Assembly (NCBI GenBank): GCA_900317015.1
Contig: ONFH01000062.1
Span: forward strand, 1-17,575
DNA length: 17,575 nt
Direction: 5' to 3'
Origin: an uncultured Erysipelotrichaceae bacterium
GTDB taxonomy: Bacteria; Bacillota_I; Bacilli_A; Erysipelotrichales; Coprobacillaceae
Positions within the stretch are counted from its first letter, which is position 1. The number at the start of each line of letters is the position of its first letter. Below, piece by piece: positions 7,010 to 14,444 of the stretch. The translations under genes were made by a program, and so were the position numbers. The notes below the pieces were generated by a model. The model was given only the letters and a program-made list of their open reading frames with translations, did not search any database and was not told where the DNA came from.

Positions 7010-7749
7010 CAGTAGTAAGTGAAGTAGTCAGGAGATGAACTTTCCACAAATTCGATCTCTGGCACTTTCTTTCTTAATTCATCTGCTAAATGAGAGACCA
7101 TGATGACTTCGGCATGATGTCCGATATCAACTAAGACTTTATTTTGAATATCGGCCTGTTCCCCAATATGATATTTAAGATCACCTGTTAAATACGCATC
7201 GGTATGCGCCTGATCTAAGAAATCCGAACCGCTGCCGCCACAGATGGCTGCCGTCGTGATCGTCTCTTTATGACCAGCGACATGAACGGTCTTTAATGAA
7301 AAGACGTTTTTTATATGTTTAAGAAAATCATCAAAGGCTAATGGCTGATCAAAATGGCCAGCCTTTGCCATATGCGAGTCTTCAAAATCATAAAGGTCTT
7401 CTAAGCCTAACGCTTCGGCAAGCCAGATATTCATTGAGACTTTATCAAGTGGGGTATGTGAAGAATAGATGACTAGGTCATTTAAGATCACATCTTTGAC
7501 CGTCTGTCCCATATCTGTTTCTAGATCTAAAGAAAGATCCCGAAATAAGTAAGGATGGTGAGTGATGAGCATATCACAATTTTGTGAGATGGCTTCTTTG
7601 ATCGTACGATGGTCACTATCTAAGGCGATCATCACCTTTTTGATTTCTTTACGACGATCTCCAGCCTGAAAGCCCGAATGATCCCAGTCTTCCTGTAAGG
7701 ATAGTGGATAATGTGCTTCTATAATTTCAATGAGTTCTTGTGCAGTCAT
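7009..7749 (-). CDS. Nif3-like dinuclear metal protein (DUF34/YqfO family, short form)
   Basis: A 246-residue member of the Nif3/DUF34 family, which binds two metal ions and whose role is unsettled (metal insertion, GTP cyclohydrolase I type 2-like or metabolite repair have been proposed). Family motifs are EDWDHSGFQ (20-28), ITHHP with His64 and His65, SHTPLD with His98 and Asp102, CGGSG (180-184), TGDLKYH (188-194) and VDIGHHAEV with His211 and Glu214. It lacks the roughly 120-residue central insert of B. subtilis YqfO (about 370 aa), so it is the compact form as in E. coli YbgI. The ATG at 7749 follows a GGAG ribosome site. It heads the operon and sits just after the sigma genes, the usual Bacillota position next to trmK. 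Confidence 0.92.
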   Translation of the reverse strand: MTAQELIEIIEAHYPLSLQEDWDHSGFQAGDRRKEIKKVMIALDSDHRTIKEAISQNCDMLITHHPYLFRDLSLDLETDMGQTVKDVILNDLVIYSSHTPLDKVSMNIWLAEALGLEDLYDFEDSHMAKAGHFDQPLAFDDFLKHIKNVFSLKTVHVAGHKETITTAAICGGSGSDFLDQAHTDAYLTGDLKYHIGEQADIQNKVLVDIGHHAEVIMVSHLADELRKKVPEIEFVESSSPDYFTYY

Positions 7750-7777
7750 ATATATTTACTCCTCTTTTTATGCTTCT

Positions 7778-7783
7778 ATTATA
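7778..7783 (-). promoter_or_regulatory. Candidate -10 box of the nif3 operon
   Basis: On the minus strand a perfect TATAAT lies about 30 bases before the nif3-like start. No good -35 hexamer or extended TG is seen at 16-18 bp, so this promoter is weaker or needs help. It lies after the upstream sigma gene's terminator, so a separate start is expected here. Confidence 0.4.
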
Positions 7784-7819
7784 CTCTATCGGCCAACTAA
7801 AAACGATAAAACTTCATGC

Positions 7820-7842
7820 AAAAAGGACAGTTTGCACTGTCC
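7820..7842 (-). terminator. Intrinsic terminator of the second rpoD
   Basis: On the minus strand GGACAGT and ACTGTCC form a 7-bp stem closed by a GCAA tetraloop and are followed directly by TTTTT. It begins 8 bases after the stop codon of the sigma gene at 7850-9079 and separates it from the nif3 operon. Confidence 0.85.
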
Positions 7843-7849
7843 CCTTACT

Positions 7850-9079
7850 TTATCGATTTAAGAAATCCTTTAAACGTTTTGAACGTGAAGGATGTTTTAA
7901 CTTTCTTAAAGCCTTGGCTTCGATCTGACGAATACGTTCTCTTGTGACATGGAATTCCTGTCCCACTTCTTCAAGCGTACGCGTACGTCCATCATCAAGA
8001 CCAAAACGTAAACGTAAAACTTTTTCTTCACGGTCTGTTAATTCTAACAGCACTTCGTTTAATTCGTCTTTTAATAATTCTTTAGATGTGTAGTCATCTG
8101 GTGACATAGCGCCTTCATCTTCAATGAAGTCACCTAAATGAGAATCATTTTCTTCCCCAATTGGTGTCTCCAAAGAAACAGGTTCCTGAGAGATCTTCAT
8201 GACCTGACGGACCTTATCGGCATCCATGCCATCCATTTCTTTCGCAATTTCTTCAGCTGATGGTTCACGACCTAATTTCTGCACTAACTGACGCTGCGTC
8301 TTAGCGACTTTATTGATTGTTTCAACCATGTGGACTGGGATACGAATCGTACGGGCCTGGTCCGCAATGGCTCTCGTGATGGCCTGACGGATCCACCAAG
8401 TGGCATAAGTTGAGAACTTGAACCCTTTACGGTAATCGAATTTCTCAACGGCTTTGATCAAACCGATGTTCCCTTCCTGAATTAAATCAAGTAAGGACAT
8501 CCCACGGCCAACATACTTCTTGGCGATGGAAACAACTAAACGTAAGTTGGCAGATGTCAGATCCTTCTTCGCCTGTTCATCACCATCTTCAATACGTTTT
8601 GCCAATTCAACTTCCTGTTCATGTGTTAATAAGTCGACCTGACCGATCTGCTTCAAGTACATCTTGACAGGGTCATTGACTTTAACGTTCGTTCCTAAGT
8701 CTTCATCTTCACGATGATCACCGATCATATCGAGCGTATCACCCATATCAAGATCCGTCGAGAAGTCAAGATCAGGTGTATCACTATCACCATCTTCACC
8801 ACCCAGATCTCCATCAAGGTCACCGTCAAGATCAAGGTCAAGATCTAAGTCATCAAGACCTTCTAAATCATCAAGATCTGTTGGTTCATTTTCTAACAGA
8901 TCATTATCGGAAATATACGTTAACAATTCTTCTGAGGCATCATCATCTAATTCATAACGATCCATGAAGGCCTGCAGATCTTCCTGAGTCAGCTGGCCAC
9001 CTCTAATTTTGGCATTTTCGTTAATTAAGTCTTTTAAATCATCAAAAGACATTGCCTTCACTTGTTTCTTTTCGCTCAT
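7850..9079 (-). CDS. rpoD: RNA polymerase sigma-70 factor, second (probably derived) RpoD copy
   Basis: A 409-residue primary-type sigma factor. Region 1.1 spans about 10-60; residues 67-130 form an Asp/Leu-rich acidic linker; region 1.2 starts at NDPVKMYLKQIG (135-146); regions 2.1-2.4 are intact to IRIPVHMVETINK (245-257); region 3 covers about 258-325; region 4.2 has EEVGQEFHVTRERIRQIEAKALRKLKHPSR (370-399). Its promoter-reading parts are almost the same as those of the copy at 9863-11152. Differences cluster in region 1, the acidic linker, KKYVGRGMSLLDLIQEGNIG (187-206; the other copy has the standard KRYVGRGMLFLDLIQEGNMG), and region 3 around VAKTQRQLVQK. That pattern suggests this copy is the duplicate. 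It has its own TTGATA/TATAAT promoter, an AGGAGG site at 9084-9089 and its own terminator. Confidence 0.93.
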   Translation of the reverse strand: MSEKKQVKAMSFDDLKDLINENAKIRGGQLTQEDLQAFMDRYELDDDASEELLTYISDNDLLENEPTDLDDLEGLDDLDLDLDLDGDLDGDLGGEDGDSDTPDLDFSTDLDMGDTLDMIGDHREDEDLGTNVKVNDPVKMYLKQIGQVDLLTHEQEVELAKRIEDGDEQAKKDLTSANLRLVVSIAKKYVGRGMSLLDLIQEGNIGLIKAVEKFDYRKGFKFSTYATWWIRQAITRAIADQARTIRIPVHMVETINKVAKTQRQLVQKLGREPSAEEIAKEMDGMDADKVRQVMKISQEPVSLETPIGEENDSHLGDFIEDEGAMSPDDYTSKELLKDELNEVLLELTDREEKVLRLRFGLDDGRTRTLEEVGQEFHVTRERIRQIEAKALRKLKHPSRSKRLKDFLNR

Positions 9080-9155
9080 AGTACCTCCTCTTCTCCTTCA
9101 CTTTATGTCTCACTTATCCCTTTTTTGCCGTTTTGTCGGCTTTTCGCATTGTCAC

Positions 9156-9184
9156 ATTATAGCGCAGATCATTAGACTTATCAA
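9156..9184 (-). promoter_or_regulatory. Sigma-A type promoter of the second rpoD
   Basis: On the minus strand TTGATA (9179-9184) and TATAAT (9156-9161) are exactly 17 bp apart, one mismatch from consensus. The -35 box begins just 2 bases past the trmK stop codon. The 5' leader of about 70 bases ends in AGGAGG. The second sigma gene can therefore be expressed independently of the glyQS-dnaG-rpoD-trmK transcript. Confidence 0.8.
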
Positions 9185-9185
9185 A

Positions 9186-9866
9186 CTAAGCTTTTTTTAG
9201 CTCCTGTTCGATCATTTGCTTGTAGCTAACGACCTCACCATATTTGTCATGCGTAGGATCCATCTGTGCTAAAATCTTATTTTGTGTATTTAAGATACGT
9301 TCCCATTTTTCATAAAACAGTGCATTTTTCTGCTTTCGTAAGACCGGACCAAAGATCAGATCTTCTTTTGTATAATGCACATTCGATCCCTTTTGTGCCA
9401 CGATCACTTCATAAATATGATGGGCATCTTTGACATTGTATTCATCAATAATGGCCATGTTATGTTTTTCTAGATACTCTCTTAAAAGATCAATAGCCGT
9501 ATTGGCCTGTAAGAAAAACAGATGATCTTCTAACATAGAAACATGCGCATCTAAGATCTGGCTCATTAAGAGACCACCCATGCCACAGATGGCGATCATA
9601 TCCACTTGCTTTTCAACGATCGGATCGAGTCCATCACCTAAAAGTGCCTCAACCCCATCTGCCTGGGTCTCCTGAATCGTCTGCTTGCTTGAGGAAAGTG
9701 GTCCTTCGGCAATATCACAGGCATAGGCCTTCTTGATGATGTGATGATTGTATAGAAAACAAGGCAGATAGGCATGATCGGTGCCTATATCTGCCAGGAT
9801 CTCTCCTCTTTTATGTGCCTTTATGGCTTCGATCACACATAAAAGTCGCTTATTTTTCAGCTTCAT
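9186..9866 (-). CDS. trmK: tRNA (adenine22-N1)-methyltransferase TrmK
   Basis: A 226-residue SAM-dependent methyltransferase that makes m1A at position 22 of certain tRNAs; it is confined largely to Bacillota. The Rossmann SAM site is seen as LADIGTDHAYLP (24-35), the acidic loop ACDIAEGPL (49-57), GDGL (77-80) and ICGMGG (93-98), then LQANTA (119-124) in the catalytic loop. The C-terminal part (about 160-226) is the helical coiled-coil-like domain of the family. The start overlaps the stop of the upstream rpoD as ATGA and has no strong ribosome site, so translation is coupled. In B. subtilis the gene (yqfN) also follows sigA and precedes yqfO; here a second sigma gene is wedged between trmK and the nif3-like gene. 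Confidence 0.93.
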   Translation of the reverse strand: MKLKNKRLLCVIEAIKAHKRGEILADIGTDHAYLPCFLYNHHIIKKAYACDIAEGPLSSSKQTIQETQADGVEALLGDGLDPIVEKQVDMIAICGMGGLLMSQILDAHVSMLEDHLFFLQANTAIDLLREYLEKHNMAIIDEYNVKDAHHIYEVIVAQKGSNVHYTKEDLIFGPVLRKQKNALFYEKWERILNTQNKILAQMDPTHDKYGEVVSYKQMIEQELKKA

Positions 9867-11152
9867 GAACGATCCAAGAAATCCTTTAAACGTTTTGCAC
9901 GTGAAGGATGTTTCAGCTTTCTTAAAGCCTTGGCTTCGATCTGACGAATACGTTCACGAGTGACGTTAAATTCCTTGCCCACTTCTTCAAGGGTTCTCGT
10001 ACGGCCATCATCAAGACCGAAACGTAAACGTAAGACCTTCTCTTCACGATCTGTTAATTCAAGAAGCACTTCATTTAATTCATCTTTTAATAATTCGTTG
10101 GCGGCATAGTCATCTGGCTGCATCGCCCCTTCATCTTCAATGAAATCACCTAAGTGCGAATCATCTTCTTCCCCAATTGGTGTCTCTAAAGAAACAGGAT
10201 CCATAGAGATCTTCTGAATGTCACGCACCTTCTGTGCAGTCATGCCATCCATCTTGGCCGCAATTTCTTCAGCCGTTGGTTCACGTCCTAATTCCTGGAC
10301 TAACTGACGAGAAACTCTCGTCAATTTATTGATCGTTTCGACCATGTGGACAGGAATACGGATCGTACGAGCCTGGTCCGCAATGGCTCTAGTGATGGCC
10401 TGACGGATCCACCATGTGGCATAAGTTGAGAACTTAAAGCCTTTTGTATAATCGAACTTTTCAACGGCTTTGATCAGCCCCATATTGCCTTCCTGGATCA
10501 GATCCAAGAATAACATGCCACGACCGACATATCTTTTGGCAATGGAAACAACTAAACGTAAGTTGGCAGCTGCTAATTTTTTTCTGGCTTCTTCACCAAC
10601 TTCACCGCCCTCTAAGATCTGTTTTGCAAGTTCGATCTCCTGTTCATGCGTAAGCAAGTCAACACGACCGATCTCTTTTAAGTACATCTTCACTGGGTCA
10701 TTGATCTTGACATTGGAACCTAATTGGTTCGCATCATCCTCTTTGTCATCTCCGGAGATCATGTTGATGGTGTCACCCATATCAAGATCCGTCGAGAAAT
10801 CAAGATCAGGTGTATCACTATCATCAATGGCTTCATCACCATCAAGACCAAGATCAAGATCTAAACCATCAAGACCTTCTAAATCATCGAGATCTCCTAG
10901 ATCATCATCTTCGCCTTTCATAATTTCTTCATCATCGACATCGAGATCTAAATCTTCAGACAGTAAATTATTGTCAGTTATGTATTGTAATAATTCTTCC
11001 GAAGCTTCATCATCAAGATCATACTTATCTAAAAAGGCATCCAAATCATCTTGTGTTAGCTGGCCGCCTCTAATTTTGGCGTTTTCTTTGATCATATATT
11101 TCAGATCATCAAAAGTCATAGCTTTGGCGGTTTTTCTCTTCTTTTCGCTCAT
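9863..11152 (-). CDS. rpoD: RNA polymerase primary sigma factor RpoD/SigA (copy in the macro-operon)
   Basis: A 429-residue housekeeping sigma-70. Region 1.1 is about residues 11-63. An acidic Asp/Leu-rich linker covers about 66-146. Region 1.2 begins at NDPVKMYLKEIGRVDLL (151-167). Region 2 includes KRYVGRGMLFLDLIQEGNMGLIKAVEKFDY (206-235) and FKFSTYATWWIRQAITRAIADQ (239-260). Region 2.4/3.0 has RTIRIPVHMVETINK (262-276). Region 4.2 has EVGKEFNVTRERIRQIEAKALRKL (390-413). It is longer than B. subtilis SigA (371) mainly through the acidic linker. The ATG at 11152 overlaps the dnaG stop (ATGA) and has an AAGGAG site at 11158-11163. The position behind dnaG and the standard region 2 sequence mark it as the ancestral copy. 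Confidence 0.97.
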   Translation of the reverse strand: MSEKKRKTAKAMTFDDLKYMIKENAKIRGGQLTQDDLDAFLDKYDLDDEASEELLQYITDNNLLSEDLDLDVDDEEIMKGEDDDLGDLDDLEGLDGLDLDLGLDGDEAIDDSDTPDLDFSTDLDMGDTINMISGDDKEDDANQLGSNVKINDPVKMYLKEIGRVDLLTHEQEIELAKQILEGGEVGEEARKKLAAANLRLVVSIAKRYVGRGMLFLDLIQEGNMGLIKAVEKFDYTKGFKFSTYATWWIRQAITRAIADQARTIRIPVHMVETINKLTRVSRQLVQELGREPTAEEIAAKMDGMTAQKVRDIQKISMDPVSLETPIGEEDDSHLGDFIEDEGAMQPDDYAANELLKDELNEVLLELTDREEKVLRLRFGLDDGRTRTLEEVGKEFNVTRERIRQIEAKALRKLKHPSRAKRLKDFLDRS

Positions 11153-12930
11153 TGTGTCTCCTTTTTCTTTCCCAATTCAATGATTTCCTGTAAAATAGCC
11201 GCTTTCTGATGCGGATCAAGGACATGCTGGAACTGCTCAAGAAGCTGATCATGTTTCATCTTCATGGCGTTCTCAGAAATAATCTTAATATAATCATCTA
11301 TTACGACAGGATCGATCTCATCAGGCAAGTTTGTCATATTGGCGATACCCATAAGCGTATCGATCAAGGCCTGATGTTCATATCCAATGGTCGTCACTAA
11401 ATTTGCCACTACCATTACTGGATGACGTAGATAATAATCGGTAATATAAGAAGCAATCACACGGTACTGATCATTGTACATAAACCCGAGCTTCTTTTCA
11501 TAAGTGTCGGCGACACTTTTACTTTTTAACATATAAAATAAGAGATTACGTTCGGCGACTTCATACTTTGATTGCAGCTCTACGGCTTCACTGTAGCGAT
11601 TATGAATTTGCGTCGCATAATCGACAGTCGGCGTGATCAGCTGCGTCGCATCGGCTAGCTGCTCATTAATAATGGCAGTGCTAAACTCTGTTAGTGAAGA
11701 AAGCTTCTCCACATAATGAGCACGATCGACACGATCGGTGATCGGAGCGATGGCCTTGACACCAATATCAAGCATCTTGCGACGATCATCATAATTGGTC
11801 AGATCTAATCGTCCGGCCTGATAGATAAACAAGAAATCGATTGGTGAGAGCTCATCTTTCAAAGCTGCATCTAAGCCGTCTTTGCCTTCTGATGAGAAGA
11901 TCTCATCAGGATCTCGTCCATCCGGTAAAAGGATGACTTTGACTTCAAAGCCATTCTCACTTAAGAACTGTGACGCTTTATAGGCGGCATTTTGACCAGC
12001 CTCATCACCATCAAGACAGACGACGACTTTATGCGTGAGCTTTCTTAACATTCTTAAGTGTCCCTGCGTCAAGGCGGTCCCCATTAAGGCGAGCGTATTG
12101 GCATGACCAGCTCTCGTCATCGCAATGACATCCATGAACCCTTCGTTCATATAAACGAAGCCTTCTTTTTTCACGCTGTCACGACAGCGGTGATAGTTAT
12201 AAAGCACCTGGCCTTTGATAAAGATATCCGACTCCGGTGAGTTCATGTATTTCGCACCATCCTGGCCATTTTTATAAATACGGCCAGAAAAGCCGACGAT
12301 CCTTCCATATTCATCATGTAAAGGGAACATGATACGATCATTGAAACGATCATAGTGTTTATTCGACTCGATCACGAGTCCTGATTTGACCATATCAATT
12401 TCCTTGTAGCCAAGCTTTTGGAAAGCTGTGTAGAGGATATTTTGAATCGGTGCATAACCGACATCAAACATTTTAATAATCTCTTCGCTAAAGCCACGGT
12501 CCTTCAAATAGTCCCTAGCTAAATTTCCGGAAGCTGTATGTAAATAATAGCTATAGAGCTTACCGGCTTCTTCATGCATCTTATAGAAGTCCTTAAACTG
12601 TTCATTGACTTCATGTTTTGGTGTTTCTAAGTGATATTGGGAAATATCGACATGACCTAACTCCGCCACTAGCTTAACGGCTTCGATCCATGAAATGTGA
12701 AGATAATTCTGTAAAAAGGTGAAGACATTGCCTCCGTTATGACAAACGAAGCACATATAGATCTGCTTGCTTTCAGATATAGAAAGAGACGGATGGCTGT
12801 CCTCATGGAATGGGCAGAGCGCTTTATAGTTCTTGCCCGATTTTGTCAAAGGAAGATATTGACCGATGACATCAACGATATCAACGCTCTGTCTAATCTC
12901 CTCAATTTTTTCCTGAGGTAGTCTCGCCAT
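11149..12930 (-). CDS. dnaG: DNA primase
   Basis: A 593-residue primase that lays down RNA primers at the replication fork together with the DnaB-type helicase. The N-terminal zinc ribbon has Cys39, His42, Cys60 and Cys63 (C-x2-H-x17-C-x2-C). The RNA polymerase domain contains RFNDRIMFPLHDEYGRIVGFSGR (195-217) and KYMNSPE; the TOPRIM part has NEGFMDVIA with Glu263 and CLDGDEAGQ with Asp307 and Asp309. The C-terminal portion from about 430 is the helicase-binding domain and diverges freely. Length is usual (about 600). The ATG at 12930 has AAGGAGG 7 bases upstream. It starts 16 bases after glyQS ends, so it is co-transcribed, and its stop overlaps the rpoD start: the classic dnaG-sigA coupling. 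Confidence 0.97.
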   Translation of the reverse strand: MARLPQEKIEEIRQSVDIVDVIGQYLPLTKSGKNYKALCPFHEDSHPSLSISESKQIYMCFVCHNGGNVFTFLQNYLHISWIEAVKLVAELGHVDISQYHLETPKHEVNEQFKDFYKMHEEAGKLYSYYLHTASGNLARDYLKDRGFSEEIIKMFDVGYAPIQNILYTAFQKLGYKEIDMVKSGLVIESNKHYDRFNDRIMFPLHDEYGRIVGFSGRIYKNGQDGAKYMNSPESDIFIKGQVLYNYHRCRDSVKKEGFVYMNEGFMDVIAMTRAGHANTLALMGTALTQGHLRMLRKLTHKVVVCLDGDEAGQNAAYKASQFLSENGFEVKVILLPDGRDPDEIFSSEGKDGLDAALKDELSPIDFLFIYQAGRLDLTNYDDRRKMLDIGVKAIAPITDRVDRAHYVEKLSSLTEFSTAIINEQLADATQLITPTVDYATQIHNRYSEAVELQSKYEVAERNLLFYMLKSKSVADTYEKKLGFMYNDQYRVIASYITDYYLRHPVMVVANLVTTIGYEHQALIDTLMGIANMTNLPDEIDPVVIDDYIKIISENAMKMKHDQLLEQFQHVLDPHQKAAILQEIIELGKKKETQ

Positions 12931-12946
12931 AACCGTCCCTCCTTAT

Positions 12947-14320
12947 TTAAAACTGAATTTTATTCTGAATGTAATCCTTTAATTCATCAATTGGTAATCT
13001 GACCTGTTCCATTGTGTCACGATCACGAACTGTGACGCTATGATCTTCAGCTGTATCGAAGTCAACAGTGACACATAATGGTGTCCCGATGGCATCCTGT
13101 CTTCTATAACGTTTACCAATCTTACCTGAAACATCATATTCACAATAGAAATCTTTAGAGAGTTCTGCATATAACTTTTCAGCTTCTTCACTCTGTTTCT
13201 TTGTTAAAGGTAAAACGGCAACCTTGATTGGTGCTAAAGCAGGATGGAAATGCATAACGATACGGCTATCATTATCACCAATGGCTTCTTCATCATAAGC
13301 ATCACTGAATACTGATAAGAATAAACGATCGACACCAACAGATGGTTCGATGACGTAAGGCACATACTTTTCATGAGTCGTTGGATCTAAGTAAGATAAG
13401 TCCTTCTTAGAATATTCCATATGACGCTTTAAGTCGTAATCTGTACGATCCGCAATGCCCCATAATTCGCCCCAGCCAAATGGGTATAAGTATTCAATAT
13501 CAGTTGTGGCCTTAGAGTAGAATGATAATTCTTTCTTGTCATGATCTCTAAAGCGTAAGTTTTCTTCTTTTAAGCCTAAGTCTTTTAAGAAGTTCATGCA
13601 GGCACTTCTCCAATAGTCAAACCACTCTAAGTCAGTGTCTGGCTTGTTAAAGAATTCTAATTCCATCTGTTCGAATTCACGTGTACGGAAAATGAAGTTC
13701 CCTGGTGTGATTTCATTTCGGAAAGATTTACCGATCTGACCGATCCCAAATGGGACTTTCTTTCTAGTCGTTCTCTGAACGTTCTTGAAGTTCACAAAGA
13801 TCCCCTGAGCTGTTTCTGGACGAAGGTAGACTGTACTCTTGTCATCCTTAACGACACCCATAGATGTTTCGAACATTAATTCGAATTTACGAATATCTGT
13901 GAAATCATGACTGCCGCAGTTAGGGCAGGCAATGTTATGTTCTTTGATATAGGCCATTAATTCAGCTGGTGTCCAGCCATCACAATGCACACTAGGATCA
14001 TAAGCTTCAATTAACTTATCTGCTCTATGTCTTGTCTTACACTGTTTACAGTCAATTAATGGATCGTTGAAGTTGCCAACATGTCCTGTGGCTTCCCAAA
14101 CTCTTGGGTTCATGAAGATGGCAGAATCAATGCCGACATTGTAAGGAGATTCCTGGATGAATCTCTTCCACCATGCATTCTTGATGTTGTTCTTTAACTG
14201 CACACCAAGTGGGCCATAATCCCAGGTATTTGCTAAACCATCATAGATCTCAGATCCCTGATAGACAAAACCCTGACCCTTTGCATGGGCAATTAGTTTA
14301 TCCATATCTATTTTCGTCAT
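12947..14320 (-). CDS. glyQS: Glycyl-tRNA synthetase, single-chain alpha2 type
   Basis: A 457-residue class II synthetase that charges tRNA-Gly, of the homodimeric kind rather than the alpha/beta form. The N-terminus GFVYQGSEIYDGLANTWDYGPLG carries the motif 1 region. A zinc-binding insert has Cys91, Cys94, Cys132 and Cys135. Motif 2 is FRNEI (200-204) through RTREFEQMELEFF (212-224). Motif 3 is EPSVGVDRLF (325-334). The anticodon-binding domain starts near 364 with KVAVLPLTK. Length is standard. The ATG at 14320 follows AGGAGG. A strong promoter lies 78-106 bases upstream. glyQS opens the transcript that continues into dnaG, rpoD and trmK. In Bacillota glyQS is often controlled by a T-box; none is visible here. 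Confidence 0.97.
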   Translation of the reverse strand: MTKIDMDKLIAHAKGQGFVYQGSEIYDGLANTWDYGPLGVQLKNNIKNAWWKRFIQESPYNVGIDSAIFMNPRVWEATGHVGNFNDPLIDCKQCKTRHRADKLIEAYDPSVHCDGWTPAELMAYIKEHNIACPNCGSHDFTDIRKFELMFETSMGVVKDDKSTVYLRPETAQGIFVNFKNVQRTTRKKVPFGIGQIGKSFRNEITPGNFIFRTREFEQMELEFFNKPDTDLEWFDYWRSACMNFLKDLGLKEENLRFRDHDKKELSFYSKATTDIEYLYPFGWGELWGIADRTDYDLKRHMEYSKKDLSYLDPTTHEKYVPYVIEPSVGVDRLFLSVFSDAYDEEAIGDNDSRIVMHFHPALAPIKVAVLPLTKKQSEEAEKLYAELSKDFYCEYDVSGKIGKRYRRQDAIGTPLCVTVDFDTAEDHSVTVRDRDTMEQVRLPIDELKDYIQNKIQF

Positions 14321-14352
14321 TTTACGTCCTCCTAAAGACTTATAGATAAGAA

Positions 14353-14377
14353 ATGACCTAGCAATGCGCTAAGTCAT
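14353..14377 (-). other. Hairpin in the glyQS 5' leader
   Basis: ATGACTTAGC and GCTAGGTCAT (minus strand) form a 10-bp stem with one U-G pair and a 5-nt loop. It lies between the predicted transcription start and the ribosome site. No T run follows, so it is not a terminator. It could protect the 5' end of the mRNA or bind a factor. It has no T-box consensus. Confidence 0.5.
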
Positions 14378-14397
14378 CATACTCAAATTCGTTTCGA

Positions 14398-14426
14398 ATT
14401 GTACCCATATAGTGGGTATTTGTCAA
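14398..14426 (-). promoter_or_regulatory. Strong promoter of glyQS-dnaG-rpoD-trmK with a palindrome in its spacer
   Basis: On the minus strand TTGACA (14421-14426) and TACAAT (14398-14403) are 17 bp apart. The spacer holds the inverted repeat TACCCATATAGTGGGTA (plus-strand sense, 14402-14418), whose arms TACCCA and TGGGTA reach into the -10 box. A second inverted repeat, AATTCG-TTT-CGAATT (14386-14400), covers the -10 edge and the expected start point. Such placement is typical of operators; the binding protein is unknown. Confidence 0.8.
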
Positions 14427-14444
14427 CCAACGATAAGGGTATTC

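Noticed and set aside
9121..9144. Plus-strand terminator GCCG-TTTTGT-CGGC followed by TTTT
   Set aside because: The stem is only 4 bp, no plus-strand gene runs into it, and it lies in the leader of the second rpoD.
10470..11183. Long plus-strand reading frame (237 aa) opposite rpoD and dnaG
   Set aside because: It is Ser/Pro/Arg-rich low-complexity sequence, the mirror image of the acidic Asp/Leu codons on the minus strand; no ribosome site or family match.
14321..14444. T-box riboswitch for glyQS
   Set aside because: The leader is too short and has no AGGGTGG-type T-box consensus or antiterminator/terminator pair.
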